Shown here in pieces: positions 12,181-25,196 of a DNA stretch of 64,000 nucleotides (position 1 is the stretch's first letter; each line of letters opens with the position of its first letter). Location: the NCBI GenBank assembly GCA_029851415.1, contig CM056744.1:8439268-8503267 (forward strand). The letters are read 5' to 3'. The stretch is from Eretmocerus hayati (taxonomy: Eukaryota; Arthropoda; Insecta; Hymenoptera; Aphelinidae). A program made the position numbers and the translations under genes. Below the pieces are notes generated by a model. That model was not told the origin of the DNA. It did not search any database and worked only from the letters and a program-made list of their open reading frames with translations.

Positions 12181-14727
12181 ATAAAATATCGGTTATTGTG
12201 CGACTGACAAAGGGGTTACAATTACCCCGAGTAAGAGTTGAAGGATGATTTACAAGTCCCAAGATTTTGTCGGAGCTATGCTTCTAACCAGAATTCGGAA
12301 TGCTAGTCGGTCATCTGCTTCTCACGATAGAGGGTGCGCTTTGCTCTTTTTGTCAGTGCTAAACAAATAGAATACCTCTCATAAATGTGTACGATTTTGA
12401 CAGGGCTGTAATTGGTGAATTATAGAGTCCAAGGGTGACTTCCTGCTAACAAATGAAAGGTGGTTCACTCCTTCGACTGCTCCACTTGTATAAGTCACGT
12501 TCTTGCTAGCGTGCTCCATCTGTCAATTGGTATACGTTTCACCAAAGCCGGTGCGACCTCTCGGATCCGGAGCACTCCAACTGGGAAATGAGCTGAAATT
12601 TAGGGATGATATGGAACAAATCAGGTGCCACGCGCGCGTTACCAAAATAAAATGGCTCTATTGGGATTCAATAAGCTTACAGGTCTGCCGTGGGTATTGA
12701 ATAACATGCACTCGTTTAAAATACAATTGCAACTTGGAACCTGAAATGTGGTATGCAAAAGTCCGGTACACCGATATGGAAATATCGATAGGTTCGCAGG
12801 GATCGTCATCAGGATCGCGGATTTCGGATTACTTTGATCGCGACACGACCGGAGCGGAGGAAAACATGAAACCACAAGTGTCTGTAGGGCCAAAGTCCGT
12901 ATGGTCGACCAAGTGGGTTTGAGCAGTGGGGCAGAGGTTCCGAGCAGGGAACTGGTCAATATGCAACCGAGCAGAGATTCGGCTGAGGTTGATGGATTGC
13001 GAGTGAGCGTGGTTGTGTGTCGCTAGACAGTGGTCCAGGAAAACCAGAAAGAACTGCGTAAGGAGGCTGAAAATACGCGCATTAGTACTTATAGGCCGGG
13101 CTTAAACATTGTGTTACGTGGGCCGGTTGCGGTGTGTGATCTGTACGGGGTTTCTCCCCGTATGAGTTTTGGTTTGTTTGTTATCGGAACATTTGGTTCA
13201 GGGCTATACTTTGTGGATGAGTCATGGTATTGTCCGCGCGCGGGATATCTGGGTCGTGGGTTTATGCTGGATGAGTTATGGCTTGTTGGTACGCGTAAAA
13301 TTTACCCGAAGTCATCTTTTTCACCGATTTCAATGAAATTTTCCACCTAAAATGAAATTTGCAGGATTGTAAGGATAACTTTTCTAGGGTAGAATGTTTG
13401 ACATCCCACGATTACCCTGACTGGTCCCGTAATTTTTGCATAATGAACCAGCCCGTGTTGGTCAAAAATGATGGATTTGAGATCACTGCTTGATCGTTAC
13501 GGATTGAGTTTCGCGAAAGGGAACAATCACTATCAGATTGTCTTTCTATTACATGTCAGAGATGGAGATAGACGTACACCTTTCGCATCGGGACGGATTG
13601 ATACATCTGAATCATCATCTATGCGAGGAGTGCAGATGCACCGCATGAGGTTTGACCAGCCCAAGAATATTTTTGACTTTCCAGATGGATATTTTTCATC
13701 ATTCTCACTGTACTTCCATTCAATCTCGAGAGCCGTTATCTGACACAACCTTGCTAAATATCTTGTTTTGCAGCAAATTGTTGGGTGAAAATGATGCATC
13801 TCAGCTTATTTCGCCACCGTGGAACGGTCTGGCTAGGGAAAAATCTCTCGATGGATAGGGTGAAATTCTGTCCTCGGAAGGATAGATGCCCTAGGAACGA
13901 GCATGTTGCACCGCACCCGCACTCCAGAAATTCGGAAGGGTTGTCGAAGACCAGCCGTTCATTGATTCGTTCTCCAATTAATACTACCAACTGTGCTTAT
14001 CATCTACTACTAAGCTTGACTACATGCTTGTGCTGTTTTACCAGTGACCCCAGGAGCCCTCGACATCGAGTATGCTGTTCGCGCCACTGCCTCAGCTACG
14101 GCTTTCCTGAGCGAATGAAAAATCCTGAATAACTTCATGCCAAGGCCTGGTCTAAGTCAGGGCTACAATATTTGGAACGTTGAAATCTAGTTCGGAGTTT
14201 AGACGTTATGTAAATAATGATGGGTCATGTGTGCCCACATCACCCTAACAGCGTGATCAACTTGAAAACCGTCAAAGTTTGCAGTTCGCCTTAGGATCGT
14301 TCAAGGTTTGTGTCCGTTACTCGGTCCGTTACTATTCCACCACTGTCCCAGGCACATTCCGGATATTCCTCCACTGCAACATAGGTGTACATTATCTTAT
14401 ATAGTTCCCGTAACGTGACCGGAACGTGGCCTCCACCATTTTGGGAACGTTGCGCATATCTCATTCCCACATGACCACCATATTCCCGGAGCAGACCATG
14501 ATATCAGGGATGTAGGGATATGGTGATGGTGGAAGTGGGGTAGGGTGGGGGAAAAGGAGGGGGGAGAGTATTCCCACGCACCGTGATGCTTGGGTAGAAA
14601 AAAGAGGGAACCGCCTTGACAACTCTGGGGGAAGATGTTTTCAACCATAAGGCATTTCGCACTCCGACAGCAACCAGCCTCATATGCTCAATATAAATGA
14701 TTTATATAATAATTTGCTCAATATAAA

Positions 14728-14959
14728 GCCACCGCGGCCTCGTGGATAAGGTCCTTGCCTTCAACGCAGAAGGCTGGGGTTCGAATCTCGGCCGGCACCA
14801 ATGTGAATTTTCATAAGTGCTTTTCGGTGGTTTCGGTGGTTCGGAACCCACCTTAAACTGTAGGTCCCGCAGAATAACCTTGGAAAGAGGTTAATTATGC
14901 GTTGATGAAGAAAAAAGATTTCAATTCTGCACAGTGCGTTAATAAAAATATATATATAA
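14728..14959 (+). mobile_element. tRNA-derived SINE
   Basis: The head resembles a tRNA gene: an A-box-like CGTGGATAAGG, a stem-loop GCCTT...AAGGC at the anticodon position, a B-box GGTTCGAATCT and a terminal GGCACCA about 72 bases from the start. A tRNA-unrelated body of about 130 bp follows, ending in an (AT)n/A-rich tail. The acceptor and anticodon arms do not pair like a working tRNA (loop of 8), so this is a retroposed SINE and not a tRNA gene. A 13-bp direct repeat ATATAAATGATTT at 14691-14703 and 14954-14966 may be the target-site duplication. Confidence 0.75.
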
Positions 14960-14966
14960 ATGATTT

Positions 14967-15550
14967 GGAGAAATCTCGAGAGAGAACATATCCGTCATGT
15001 GTAACATTCCAAATTGTCGGCAGGAAATTGCTAAAAAACGTTAGCCTTTGAAAAGCTAGCTTTACTTTGGAATTGGGCTTGGCTAGGGGAGAGACGAGCC
15101 ACAGGTATTCGAGTAATCGAAGAGGGGTTTTTTGACGATGCCAAGGAAATTGACGATCTTTAATCCTCTAGGTTCTTTTCTCAAATTTGGGATCATTGAC
15201 TTTCACTACTGAGCCATTGCTTTATGTCACTAGTAGAAGGTTTCCACGAGGAACCTGAAGAGATACCGGACAAAAATTCTCCTTGGTTGCGATCCACGGC
15301 CCTTTTCCGAGCGATTTTTGAGCACTTTGCCTTGAAGCTTCTCCTGTAACGGTTGGAACTAAGGGGATCACGCATCCTAAAAGCGTTTCGACGTAAAAAA
15401 CTACAAGAAATCCGATGAAGATGTCAGGTTTGAGCTAAAAAATGTACTGGGCGTTAAAACTGAATATTTTCCCAAAAAATACTATTTTATAGGATGATGG
15501 TGACATTTTTAGCATTTCAAAGTACTAATTTGGTGAAATTTAGCTCAATC
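14967..15550. other. No gene recognised
   Basis: Short ORFs only, none with a domain. This is unique-looking DNA between the SINE and the Tc1-type palindrome. Confidence 0.5.
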
Positions 15551-16476
15551 TACACTACCGGTCAAAAGTCTGAGGACACCTGGGAATCAAGCTGATGATT
15601 TTCAGAGTTGGATATCTCAGAACCTATTGGTCGTAGAGAGCTTTGCGTGGTCGCCCTTTGTAGCTTATATCGAGCACTTTCAAGTCTATTTTCAGTCTTT
15701 TCCGTCCCGCGTATTATACCAGAGACACACGAGTCAGAAAAATGACTTTTTTCGCATTTTTTCAAGCAAGGTACGAACGCCTGTTGTTTTAGAGAGATTT
15801 TTAGATCGCTATGAGACCAATGACATCTTGAAGCCCATGAAAAGATCTTCAAAACCCTTTTCTGAACATTTCTCAAAGTGGCTCTAGTCCCGAGATCGAA
15901 GTGATTCAGTGAGGGAGTTTTTCTCTTAAAAAAATCCCTCAACAATCGAAAAATGATGAGACACAGCCTACTTTGGGGCAGCTGACCCTCATTTCTGCAG
16001 GAGTTCGACTCAACATCGAGATAGCCATCGAAAGTAGAGTCTACCGAGCTTGGACTGGGCTGTTTCTCATCATTTTTGGATTAACCGTGTAATTTTTTGA
16101 GAGAAAAACACCCGCAGACAATCTGTCATATCTCAATGCCAGAACCACTTTGAGAGACGTTCAAAAACGGATTTTCAAGGTTTTTTTATGGGCTTGAAGA
16201 TGTCATCGGTCTCATAGCGATCCAACAATCTCTCCAAAATCGTCATGCGTTCGTACCTTGCCTGAAAAATTGCGAAAAAAGTCATTTTTCTGACTCGTGT
16301 GTCTCTGGTATGATACGCGGGATGGAAAATACAGAAAACAGATTTGATAGTGCTTGATATAAGCTACAAAATGCAACCACGTAGAGCTCTCTACGACCAA
16401 TAGGTTCTGAGATCCCCAACTCTGGAAATCATCAGTTTGATTCCCAGGTGTCCTCAGACTTTTGACCGGTAGTGTA
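15551..16476. mobile_element. 926-bp palindromic Tc1/mariner-type non-autonomous element
   Basis: Both ends carry the inverted terminal sequence CACTACCGGTCAAAAGTCTG and are flanked by TA, the target duplication expected for Tc1/mariner elements. The two halves are inverted copies over nearly their whole length, with arms of about 420 bp around a loop of roughly 80 bp centred near 16014. No transposase is encoded. ORFs in the arms (for example 15627-15887 plus and its mirror at 16212-16400) are the same sequence read on opposite strands. The ends are shared with the element at 54535-55451. Confidence 0.9.
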
Positions 16477-18928
16477 CGTCATAAATGTGTTACCAGTACT
16501 GTTTTGAGCCCAGCACCCGTTACAAATCAATTAAAAAGAAAGAAAGGGATTTTATTCATAATTTCAAAAAATTTTTAGCATGCTAAAACAACACGGCCAT
16601 ATCTGAGGACCTCAAAACTGTGCGTTTCATCTAATACCATCAATTAGAACATATCCTCAAAGTTACAGAAGAATCCAAGACTCCAAGGTGCAACTCCCTC
16701 CCATAATTAAAATAACGACTCATATGCACAACTTACATCAGAACATGATGTAACTGGTGAAGATGTTGATGATGCGAAAGATAATGTGATTGAAATTAGA
16801 TGTTGCGTATTTGAACGAAAAATCCCTATTTTTGATTTACGTGGAAGAAGCTATACCAAAATGAACCTTGAAGTTGACGCGCAGAGAATCTTCAATGTAA
16901 TCTGAATACATGCGGATCACGTGATTGGGGAAAAAAGAGAGGTTCAGGTGAAAAACATACACTCTAATACATTTTTCTGGGCTCATTATGAGTCATTTAA
17001 TATGTCAACATACAAAATATTGTAACCAACAGACGCGCATCTTGATTTGGATATCTTGCAAGAGAATTAGAGAAACAATTCGTAAGTGAAGTAGAGAATG
17101 ATTATACTCGCGCAGTCTACTGCCACTGACTTAGGTCCCACACGAAAAATGCTGGTTGATTTTCATTCGATCGTTTCTTTGTCAAAAAATTTTTTCATAA
17201 AGATTACAATATGGATGACTCCAAATTGTGGGATTGTAGTGTGCGCTATTGGCCGTTCATTTGAAGAGATGATACATATCTGCATTGTATCCTTTCTTCT
17301 ATCTCTCATACTCATATGTAAACGTCGACATCATCATTGGTTTTCTGAAATTATCGAGAAAAAATTATGCCAACAGTTCTCAATCACAAACATGACCATA
17401 TTCCTTATACATTGAAACAAAAAGTTTCTTGAAATATTATTCGGGAGGGCTGACTAAGAACAAAGCAAGTGAAACCCAATTGATCACTTCGATCAATAAT
17501 GAAAAATTTCAACAAGAAATACTCACTGTTATGCTTTCCATCTACGATTTATTAACAGATCGTTTATTTTGCTCAGTGTTGCTTAACTTTGTGACAATTT
17601 TCCGAGAATGACCACTTGGATCGGAATGATTTGTATGCATGTCAGCTTCTTTCTTACTTCGTTGTTTGCCACTGTGACCACTGAAAATGTGTTTATCATG
17701 ATCGTAGTTGAAGTGTTCGTACTGATCGGAATTTTTTCCTGACATTGCTGTGCCACACGAGTTTGCCGTCGTCAACGAACTGTGTTTGGGAAATCTCCTC
17801 TCTTCAGAAATTTCAACACTGAGAATAATATATTATTGTCGCAGTCGATGAAATTAACAAGGCGGATTGTAATGAGGAAATTTACTCTGCTCGAATGAGC
17901 AGCAATATTTGAACTGTTTGTGGTGTAAAACACTGCGTTACTGAATTTATCTGACACTGTACACTCGCGTTCATTCCTAAATGGCGCATGCGCGTTGTTG
18001 GTGACTCGGGAGACTGACAGTTCTTATCTGCTACTCTTATCAGTACTTTGTATCGAATTCTGACCATTCTCATAAAAAATTGAGAAAAAGGAAATTTCAA
18101 GGTCGCCAAGAAAGATAGATTTGCGCTTGGTACAAGATGGGCTACTCCTCCAATTTTGTATCGACTTCTATGATTTTCTTTTAACTGTGCTGACCTTGTA
18201 ATTTACAATTTTTTCTTAGCCAGAATGACAGTTCTAGACATTTTCATACAATATGTCAACGTATAGAAGAACTACATTTGTCTCTCTTTCTCATCAATGT
18301 CACTGCATTGCAGTATTTTGATCAATTTTCTGTTGTACGCAGATGTGGAACCATTACATGAAATAGCATGCATATGTCCTTTTTTTCAATAAGTGTTTAC
18401 ATCTTCAAGCTTAAGTTTCTCGAGACTGGTCAAGGTGATTCTTCAACTGAATTAGACATTATGTGATTTTCCTCATGAAACTTTGTGGGTGTATTCATGA
18501 AGAATTATAGGGGAGAGATGAGGATTAAAGATCGATTCCCATGCGATCTCGGCGAAGCCAGTGTACATGCTGGCAAAAAATTCATCAATGGCTCAGTTAA
18601 ATATGGAGAGTATTACAAAGTTCATTTCATCTGGAATTTTTGTCAATGTACATTTTTTCACAGTCCACTATCATCCTTAAGATAATGAATATCTTGGACA
18701 ATCAAATCGTGATTAGCACTCTTTCAAGATTGAAACCTAACATTGGAAGTTAGGGAAAAAGTGACGAATTCGCTAGAGCCAGCCCTTCAGTGAAAAAAGA
18801 CAATCAGTAAATCAAGTATTGGTCTCGCATAATAGTATTAGCAATCATACGAATCAAATGATCTCTGTGATAGATACAAGTCAACATTAGCACAATGATT
18901 CTTGTGATCATGATCTGATTTTGACTGA
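16477..18928. other. No gene recognised between the palindromic element and the esterase
   Basis: No domain is recognised. A minus-strand frame at 17545-17772 gives a polar, His/Ser-rich sequence containing SGHSGKQRSKKEADMHTNHS with a stop at its end. It lacks an ATG at its start and clear flanking exons, so it is not called as a gene. Confidence 0.4.
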
Positions 18929-18940
18929 TCATAGCTCATC
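18929..18940 (-). other. C-terminal KDEL codons of the carboxylesterase
   Basis: The last codons before the TGA stop at 18929-18931 read Lys-Asp-Glu-Leu, preceded by NHF. This is the canonical ER-retrieval tetrapeptide, at the exact C terminus as required. Confidence 0.9.
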
Positions 18941-21900
18941 TTTGAAGTGATTCGAACTCATCTTGTCTCCCGTCATTAGAATGGAGTCCCAGAAATTTTT
19001 GTCCCCAAAATTCATCTCACTCTCCATCTTCACCTCGTTAGGCTCTTTAATGTGTAAATACTTGAACTTTTCATCCAAATGATCGACTTTCTCCCAGACT
19101 GGAAGAACTCTGTCCTCCCTAAAAATGATATACAATGTCAGTGTAATGAAATCAGAGAATTGTTACTTTATAAGGGAGCAATGAAAATTAATCTCAGATA
19201 CGAACCCATTTTCTGCGAAAGAAACGATTGCACGTAATAACATATCCCGGACGAGTTGATCTTTGACTGATGAGGATTTAAAAAATTCAGTATCGAATAT
19301 CAGAAGAGCGTCATCGGCGTGACTAACCCCTGAAAGTAAAAAATATAAATTGATTCATAATCATATATTCGATAGTTGGATATTGCGATAAGATTGGGGT
19401 GAGTATTTTGCCCATCGCTAACAATTTCTTTGAATGGAGCAATCGATGGAAATGATGAATTTTACAACATATATTTCATTCACAAATACTTGAGATCTTC
19501 CTTTCATTGAAAACTTGGATTTTTTGAAAGTGTAAAATACATTCGGAAAAGAGGTAAAGAGATATATTCACAGGTCAGTATAATGATGTGGGATTAATCA
19601 AACTCACCAAAATTCTCATTGGTTCCAGAATACAGATCACTGAGACTTGAATCACCTCTGTAGCTGTAGTAATAAAACCAAGTAGGGCTTTTATTGGCCA
19701 TTGCTTGTAATCTCGCAGCTCGCTCTGCGTCCACTACAAAAAGTCTGTCGCTCAACATTTTTGTAATCTGATCTCTACTCGATTTATTGATGGGATTTTT
19801 TCCCAAGTAATGCATCCGAATTTTTTCATTCAGTGAAGCTTGACTTTGTTGAGGAACTGAGTAATTGTAATCCAATAGATGAGGAGCCAAAATATTCCAA
19901 TTCTCATCCAAGTACTTCAAGAGTTCTTCATTAGCAATGAAGTCTATTCGATAAATGTCAAAATGTCAGATTCAGTTAGAAAATTATTCCAACGAGAGTA
20001 TATTTTTCGTCAAAAGTACTCCTCACCTGCAGCTGGATATAGTCCTTCATGACTTGTTACACTGGTTATCCATGGAACATCCATGACATCTTTAGATTCA
20101 AGCATCTCTATTGGCGAGCGGCTGATGAATGGTTTCATCCCTGATTTTTCTATTACAGGTCCAAAAGGAGAAAATGGGTTGTACAGCCATGGCTAGAAGT
20201 AATTATTGTACAATTTTATCTGAGTTACAAATTACACATGAAGGATAGTACCAAATAATGTTCGAGAGTATTCTATCTTAATTGCACATGATGGAACGTG
20301 ATGATATTAGAACTGCTGAAGTGCGCACAGTGTTTCCGATCAGAATTTTAAACCCTTTCTTTACAGACTTTCTGAATCTCAGTCCTTAGACGTCAGAGCC
20401 ATGGGAAACTTTTGATATTTTGAAGGACAAATACTAAAATGAGAAAAAGTTATCCAACGATCGATGAAGTCAGAGTTTTAGACGAAAAAATCACATTCTT
20501 GAGAAATTTGATTTCATGGTTTTTCTCTAATACTTCCTGATTTCAAGATCTGATAATAGCGAAGTTCGATGCATCCGAACTTCAAAAAGACTAATATCTT
20601 ATACCATTTTGATCGATTTGAAGAGAATTCATCATTTGATTCAATAAATATAGTCGGAAGTTATGAGTGCTATCCAAAGAACTTTTCAGTAAGAGCACGT
20701 TCAAGAAGCCGTTAGGCAATTCATAGGCATGGGAACAATTTTTATTGCCATCAAAGCCTCTAGGATGGGTATCGAATCATTAAACTACTCTCAAGATGCC
20801 AGAATTTTTTTAACTTGTACTTGAAAAACTTTCCTGTGTAGGGGACAAAATAGTGAACGGGTTAAGTAGACACTGATTTTTCCAAAGATTTAATCACGAA
20901 ATTTGTGAGATTTGATGATATTCCTTGAAGGAGAAAGATCTCAATAAACTTACCAAGAATTCTTTCACTGCTTGAATCATTGGTACAGCTGGGCGATATC
21001 TCAGACATTTTATCATGTCTTTGGTGTTGCCCGAGGGACAACCCATCAAATCAGCAAGTTTCTTTGCTTTCTCCAGAGAGGCCTCAGTTTGCGTCCAACT
21101 ATTCAGAGCTGTACCACTCATAGATATCCCATTATGAAATAGACTAGCACTCAGAGGTGAAAAATAGTGATAATGCACACTTGCACCACCCGCACTGCAT
21201 CCAATTAAAGTTATTTTATTTGGATCACCGGAAAAATATTCTATGTTATCACGAACCCATCGCAAAGCCATATTCTGATCTTTGAGGCCCATATTCCCCG
21301 GAACAATTTCATCCTCTGTACTCAGGAATCCTGTAAAGGTAAAAGAAGATTTCGAATTTCAGAATTGTTAGAGTGATGTGATATCGGAATAATTCTTTCT
21401 TTCAGTGACTCTCATGTATGAGATATTTTCTCTGCAAGGTTTTGAAGCAATATTGAAAGATTCAGAGGAAACCAACTAAGAGTGTCAATTGTTCCGATTA
21501 ATTCAATCCATGAGAAAGAAGTATAATGTGAAAAATCGAAACTGTTCATGGATGAATTGACCAATCAAATTCCAATTCCCATTGAAACCTTCGATTGTAC
21601 CTTGTCCAATAAACGGAACTTGGTTATGTACGGGCCGAGTGGTAGGAATCTGATTAAATTTGTTCGAGATTTACAGACTCTTGTGGAAACGCAAAGCACC
21701 GGTCGAGTATTCGATCAATATCTGATCAATTTGAAAGTATCATAAGATTGTCATTCCACGGTTTTCTCCTTAGTGAAATCGACTTTGATCTACTGGGCAC
21801 CACAAATGTCTTTTTTCAAATAATCTTTTAGGATATCCATTCGATATTTTGTGGCAGTTATAAGATTCTCACAACAAATATCAACAAAACATTCTATGAT

Positions 21901-23761
21901 TCCAAATTGAACAAAGTAATGAACCAAGCAAATTGCAAAAATAGGAAACTTAAGTCCATATGTATCATATACTGATGTGTATCTCCTTATTCAAGTTGGG
22001 TAGGATAGGTTATTGTGATGAAAGGAGACTTGATTGATCTCCAATTCATGGGCATGACTGTGCTCGATTATGAGTAATGTCAATGACACTATTCTCTTCG
22101 GATGAGTTTTTCTACTTCCATTTGTTCATTCTTACCAAGAGGTCCAATGCGATAGTTGATCGTCACAAGAATTACGTCATGATCCATAAAGAATTTAGGG
22201 CCATATAATATGCCTGAACCAAACATGAAAGCTCCACCATGGATCCAAAATATTACGGGCATCGAATGAGATGGAATCTCATTTTCTCTGTCCGGTACAT
22301 AAACATTCAGATACAAACAGTCTTCCGAGCCTATAACTCGATTCCCTTGTACATAAGATGGTAGATGGTTGTATTGCAAGCACTCGTGGGATACTTTTGT
22401 CGCTTGTAGTTCGCCCAGCCAAGGAGTCACGGGTTGTGGAGGCTGTAAAAATATGTATAATAATTATTATTAATGAATATTTTCGTATGAAGCTCTTCAA
22501 AGTACCCATTGAAAACTTTTTCTTCCATAATGCGACAGGGTCGAGGACAGGGTCTATCCTGGATGTTGTTGTTAAAACTGATGGTGCGTTGTTGCTATTT
22601 GCACAATCAAATGAAGCAAAAAGATTGCAAAGATTTTGAAAAGTTTGCTGAGAGGAGGATTTGAAGTCCTCTCTAATAGCTCGAGAATGTTGAAGAATAC
22701 TGTAATGATACGCAAAAGCATCGAAGTCATGTCATATACCGGGACTTTGTGTGATTCGTATCGAACAGATGGCAAGGTTTCTATTAGTTGAAAGATCATG
22801 AGATGATATTGATTTGAGAACAGCATCACGTCAGATTTTATTTGCAACCTTTATCCTCGAAGAAATCTTGGATCGCTGTTTTTTGCAGTCGATGAGTATC
22901 ATTGAATGGAATCAACTAACCTCCCCCCCCTTCCATACTAAAAGAACATCATTCGTCCAATGGGAAATATTTTAGAAAATCTAAAACTTAGAGTCGAATG
23001 GTCAATGAGTTTTTCCAACAGTAAAACTTTTTATATGACTGTTCCAAAGACTAGGTGATTTCAAATAATCATGATTATTATGATAATGCCTTTAGTAGTA
23101 GTATACGAATTGTCAAAAAGCATGGACTCCACTTCAACAATGATTCCATCAAAACGTTCACATATAAAACATTTTGGTCCGGTGTGGAGTGAGAAAAGTT
23201 GTCAAGAGAACCATGATTCGGCCTTTTAAAAAACTTAGCATTGATTCTTGCCAAAATTTTTGAAGAGGAAACGATCATTGCACTGATATAATTGATCGAG
23301 CTTAGTGCTCCGATACCTTGTGTTGAAACGATGTTTTGCAACTTTACCCTTGTTGCAGAAAAAAAATCTCCTATTTTGCCTTTCAATGACGAGTCAAAGT
23401 TGGGTTCATCAACTCAAGGTTACATCTCTCACAATCCGGGAAATGAGGAAGATTCAGACACCGAATAGGAAAAAGATGGCTCAGTTGCTGAATTCACTTT
23501 CTCATTGAAAACTTGTTTTTTTGTAAATCATCTATTAATTTTATTATGCTCGTAAATGAAACTAACCTCAAATCTTAACTCTCTCAAAGGTGGTAGAGCA
23601 TACGGTATTCCTTCGTATGCTTCATATAGTCTTCCATATTCAGATACTTTATGATAGCCTTTAATGATTCCTAAGGGTGTTTTTACTCTTGGCTCGTGGT
23701 CATCACTTGATTTAATACACAGTATTGAGATCAAATGTGAAAGTAGAATGAGCTTCAGCAT
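18929..23761 (-). CDS. Secreted/ER B-type carboxylesterase (venom carboxylesterase-6-like), 7 exons
   Basis: Exons (minus strand): 23567-23761, 22136-22442, 20954-21330, 20027-20192, 19608-19943, 19206-19329, 18929-19118. All junctions are GT-AG and in phase, giving 564 aa, normal for the family. It should hydrolyse carboxylic esters using a Ser-Glu-His triad. Visible motifs: signal peptide MLKLILLSHLISILCIK; EDCLYLNVY at 105-113; oxyanion-hole HGGAF at 133-137; GCSAGG with Ser213; SHEG with Glu342; GVSHADD with His464. The protein ends in KDEL, an ER-retrieval signal, so it may stay in the secretory pathway; mammalian carboxylesterases end in similar HxEL tails. The exon 1 start YEAYEGIPYALPP is typical of hymenopteran venom carboxylesterase-6. 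A decayed paralogue lies 3.3 kb upstream on the same strand. The substrate cannot be told from sequence. Confidence 0.95.
22443..23566 (-). other. Intron 1 of the carboxylesterase
   Basis: The longest intron of the gene (1,124 bp). No nested gene is recognised; short ORFs inside have no domain. It contains a short C8 run near 22923. Confidence 0.7.
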
Positions 23762-25195
23762 CTCTGCAGTAATATTTCCTCACTTTGACTGAAGTCACTT
23801 AAAATGTGTGCATCTCATTCTTCTTATCTTTATCAGAATATTTTATCAGCGAACAGTCAAGATATGTCAGTCGCGGTGCAGTCAAACCTATGCAATCTTT
23901 GTAGTATCTATTATGTATACACAAATAAACATTCTTCATATGCATTGTGTACGTTCGTCTGTACCAGTGAGAGAGATTAGAGTCTCTGTGCCATCAACAA
24001 TGTGAAACAAGCACTTGAGTTTGCTCTGATCGTATATTAGTGTGAGAAACTCAATTATCATTGATTGGGTCATTGTTGCATGTAAAAATTGTTGATCTTC
24101 CATTACTTCTTCATTTTGCAGATACATAAAAGAGCTGTCGCAAATTACAATCCTAAGAATGTTTAATGAGATTTCGAGTATTGACAGTTCACAATGAAAT
24201 TGGGGGATTCTCGTTGAATTTGAGTCTAACCCGCACCAAAATCATATGGAGTCAAATAACGCACTCCTTATTATTCCAAGTTTTGCGCGGTCAAAAGACA
24301 AAGAGTGTATACTTTTGATTGATCCTTAAATTGATCTTTGCATCATGTTCAAACTCGCAAATTGCTAAGGTATATGGAGAAAAATCAATGCCGGAACATG
24401 ATGGCGTTGAGAGAGATGAGAAGATTGCTCCTTAACCACGAAATGAATCACGATCCACGACGTATTTTTGGGAGGCAACGAGTATGATTTGATCGACTAT
24501 CTTTCACCATTGGATGAAATTATTATTCTTCATCCAACTTTTGGTCAACTCTTTGTAAACATTTCCTCTCAGGATCTGAGTTCAATAATTAATCGTGTAA
24601 AACTGTGACTTTAGGAATGAGCTACCAAATATTTCTCACTTTTATAATCCAGAGAAGAGGCCCTGTCCGATATTGACATTTTTTCGAAGTTGAAGGTGTT
24701 GCCTCCCAGTTTCCAAAATTCTACTCCTGCCCTAGTTCTTACATGATTAAACTGGGCAACAATCTGATCGTCTGTGATCTCAAAATTCAAAATATATAAT
24801 TTCCAGGCTTGATCTTATGACTGATCATTTGGAAAATATGGAATATTCAACATTCGCAGCTCATCATAAAGATGTTCTAATTTCCCGTTATCATTTACGA
24901 ATGATGTAGAGTCACAAAATTGTTCGTCGCCAAAATTTGACTTGGATAGCCATTTTGAGTTCTTCAGGCCCAGCTATGTGCATTCATCAGTGGGTTCCAC
25001 ATTCATTCAATCTTATATGTCGTTTAGCGCATACAGGTGATAATAAATAGACTTTTATGCAGTAACTGCAGAGTACTGATATTTACGTCCTTGGTTAATA
25101 ACAAACCCATCCTTTCCAAGTGTTACAAATGTCTGGAGTAAGATCTTTTGCATTGATATATCGTCGCATGGGAGCCATAACGTTTTTATTCAACT
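23762..25195. other. 5-prime flank of the carboxylesterase; no other gene seen
   Basis: AT-rich DNA upstream of the esterase ATG. I see no convincing TATA box at a canonical distance and no coding exon with a recognisable motif. Confidence 0.45.
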
Positions 25196-25196
25196 T

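Larger units (their letters stand above)
10250..14600. mobile_element. Pair of long inverted repeats enclosing about 3.5 kb; possible large non-autonomous transposon
   Basis: The arm at about 10250-10665 and the arm at about 14180-14600 are inverted copies. Matching blocks include AACTTGAGAACCGTCAAAG (complement, near 10500) with AACTTGAAAACCGTCAAAG (14258), CCACTGCAACA, ACGTGGCCTCCAC, and AAATCTAGTTCGGAGTTT (14183) with its counterpart at 10641-10661. Outer parts, including G/C-rich stretches, also correspond but are diverged. The enclosed DNA has no ORF longer than about 115 codons and no transposase motif. Either these are terminal repeats of one element or two independent copies that landed in opposite orientation. 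Element ends and target duplication were not resolved. Confidence 0.5.

Noticed and set aside
14728..14800. Functional tRNA gene
   Set aside because: A and B boxes are present, but the acceptor stem pairs only partly and the anticodon loop has eight bases, and the tRNA-like part continues into a body with an AT tail. Called a SINE.
15562..15945. Open frames on both strands of the 15.5-kb element as transposase remnants
   Set aside because: They are mirror images created by the palindrome and have no DDE or helix-turn-helix features.
17542..17775. Polar His/Ser-rich minus-strand frame
   Set aside because: The frame opens at TTG, not ATG. Composition is somewhat protein-like (SGHSGKQRSKKE) but no acceptor in phase with another exon could be shown.
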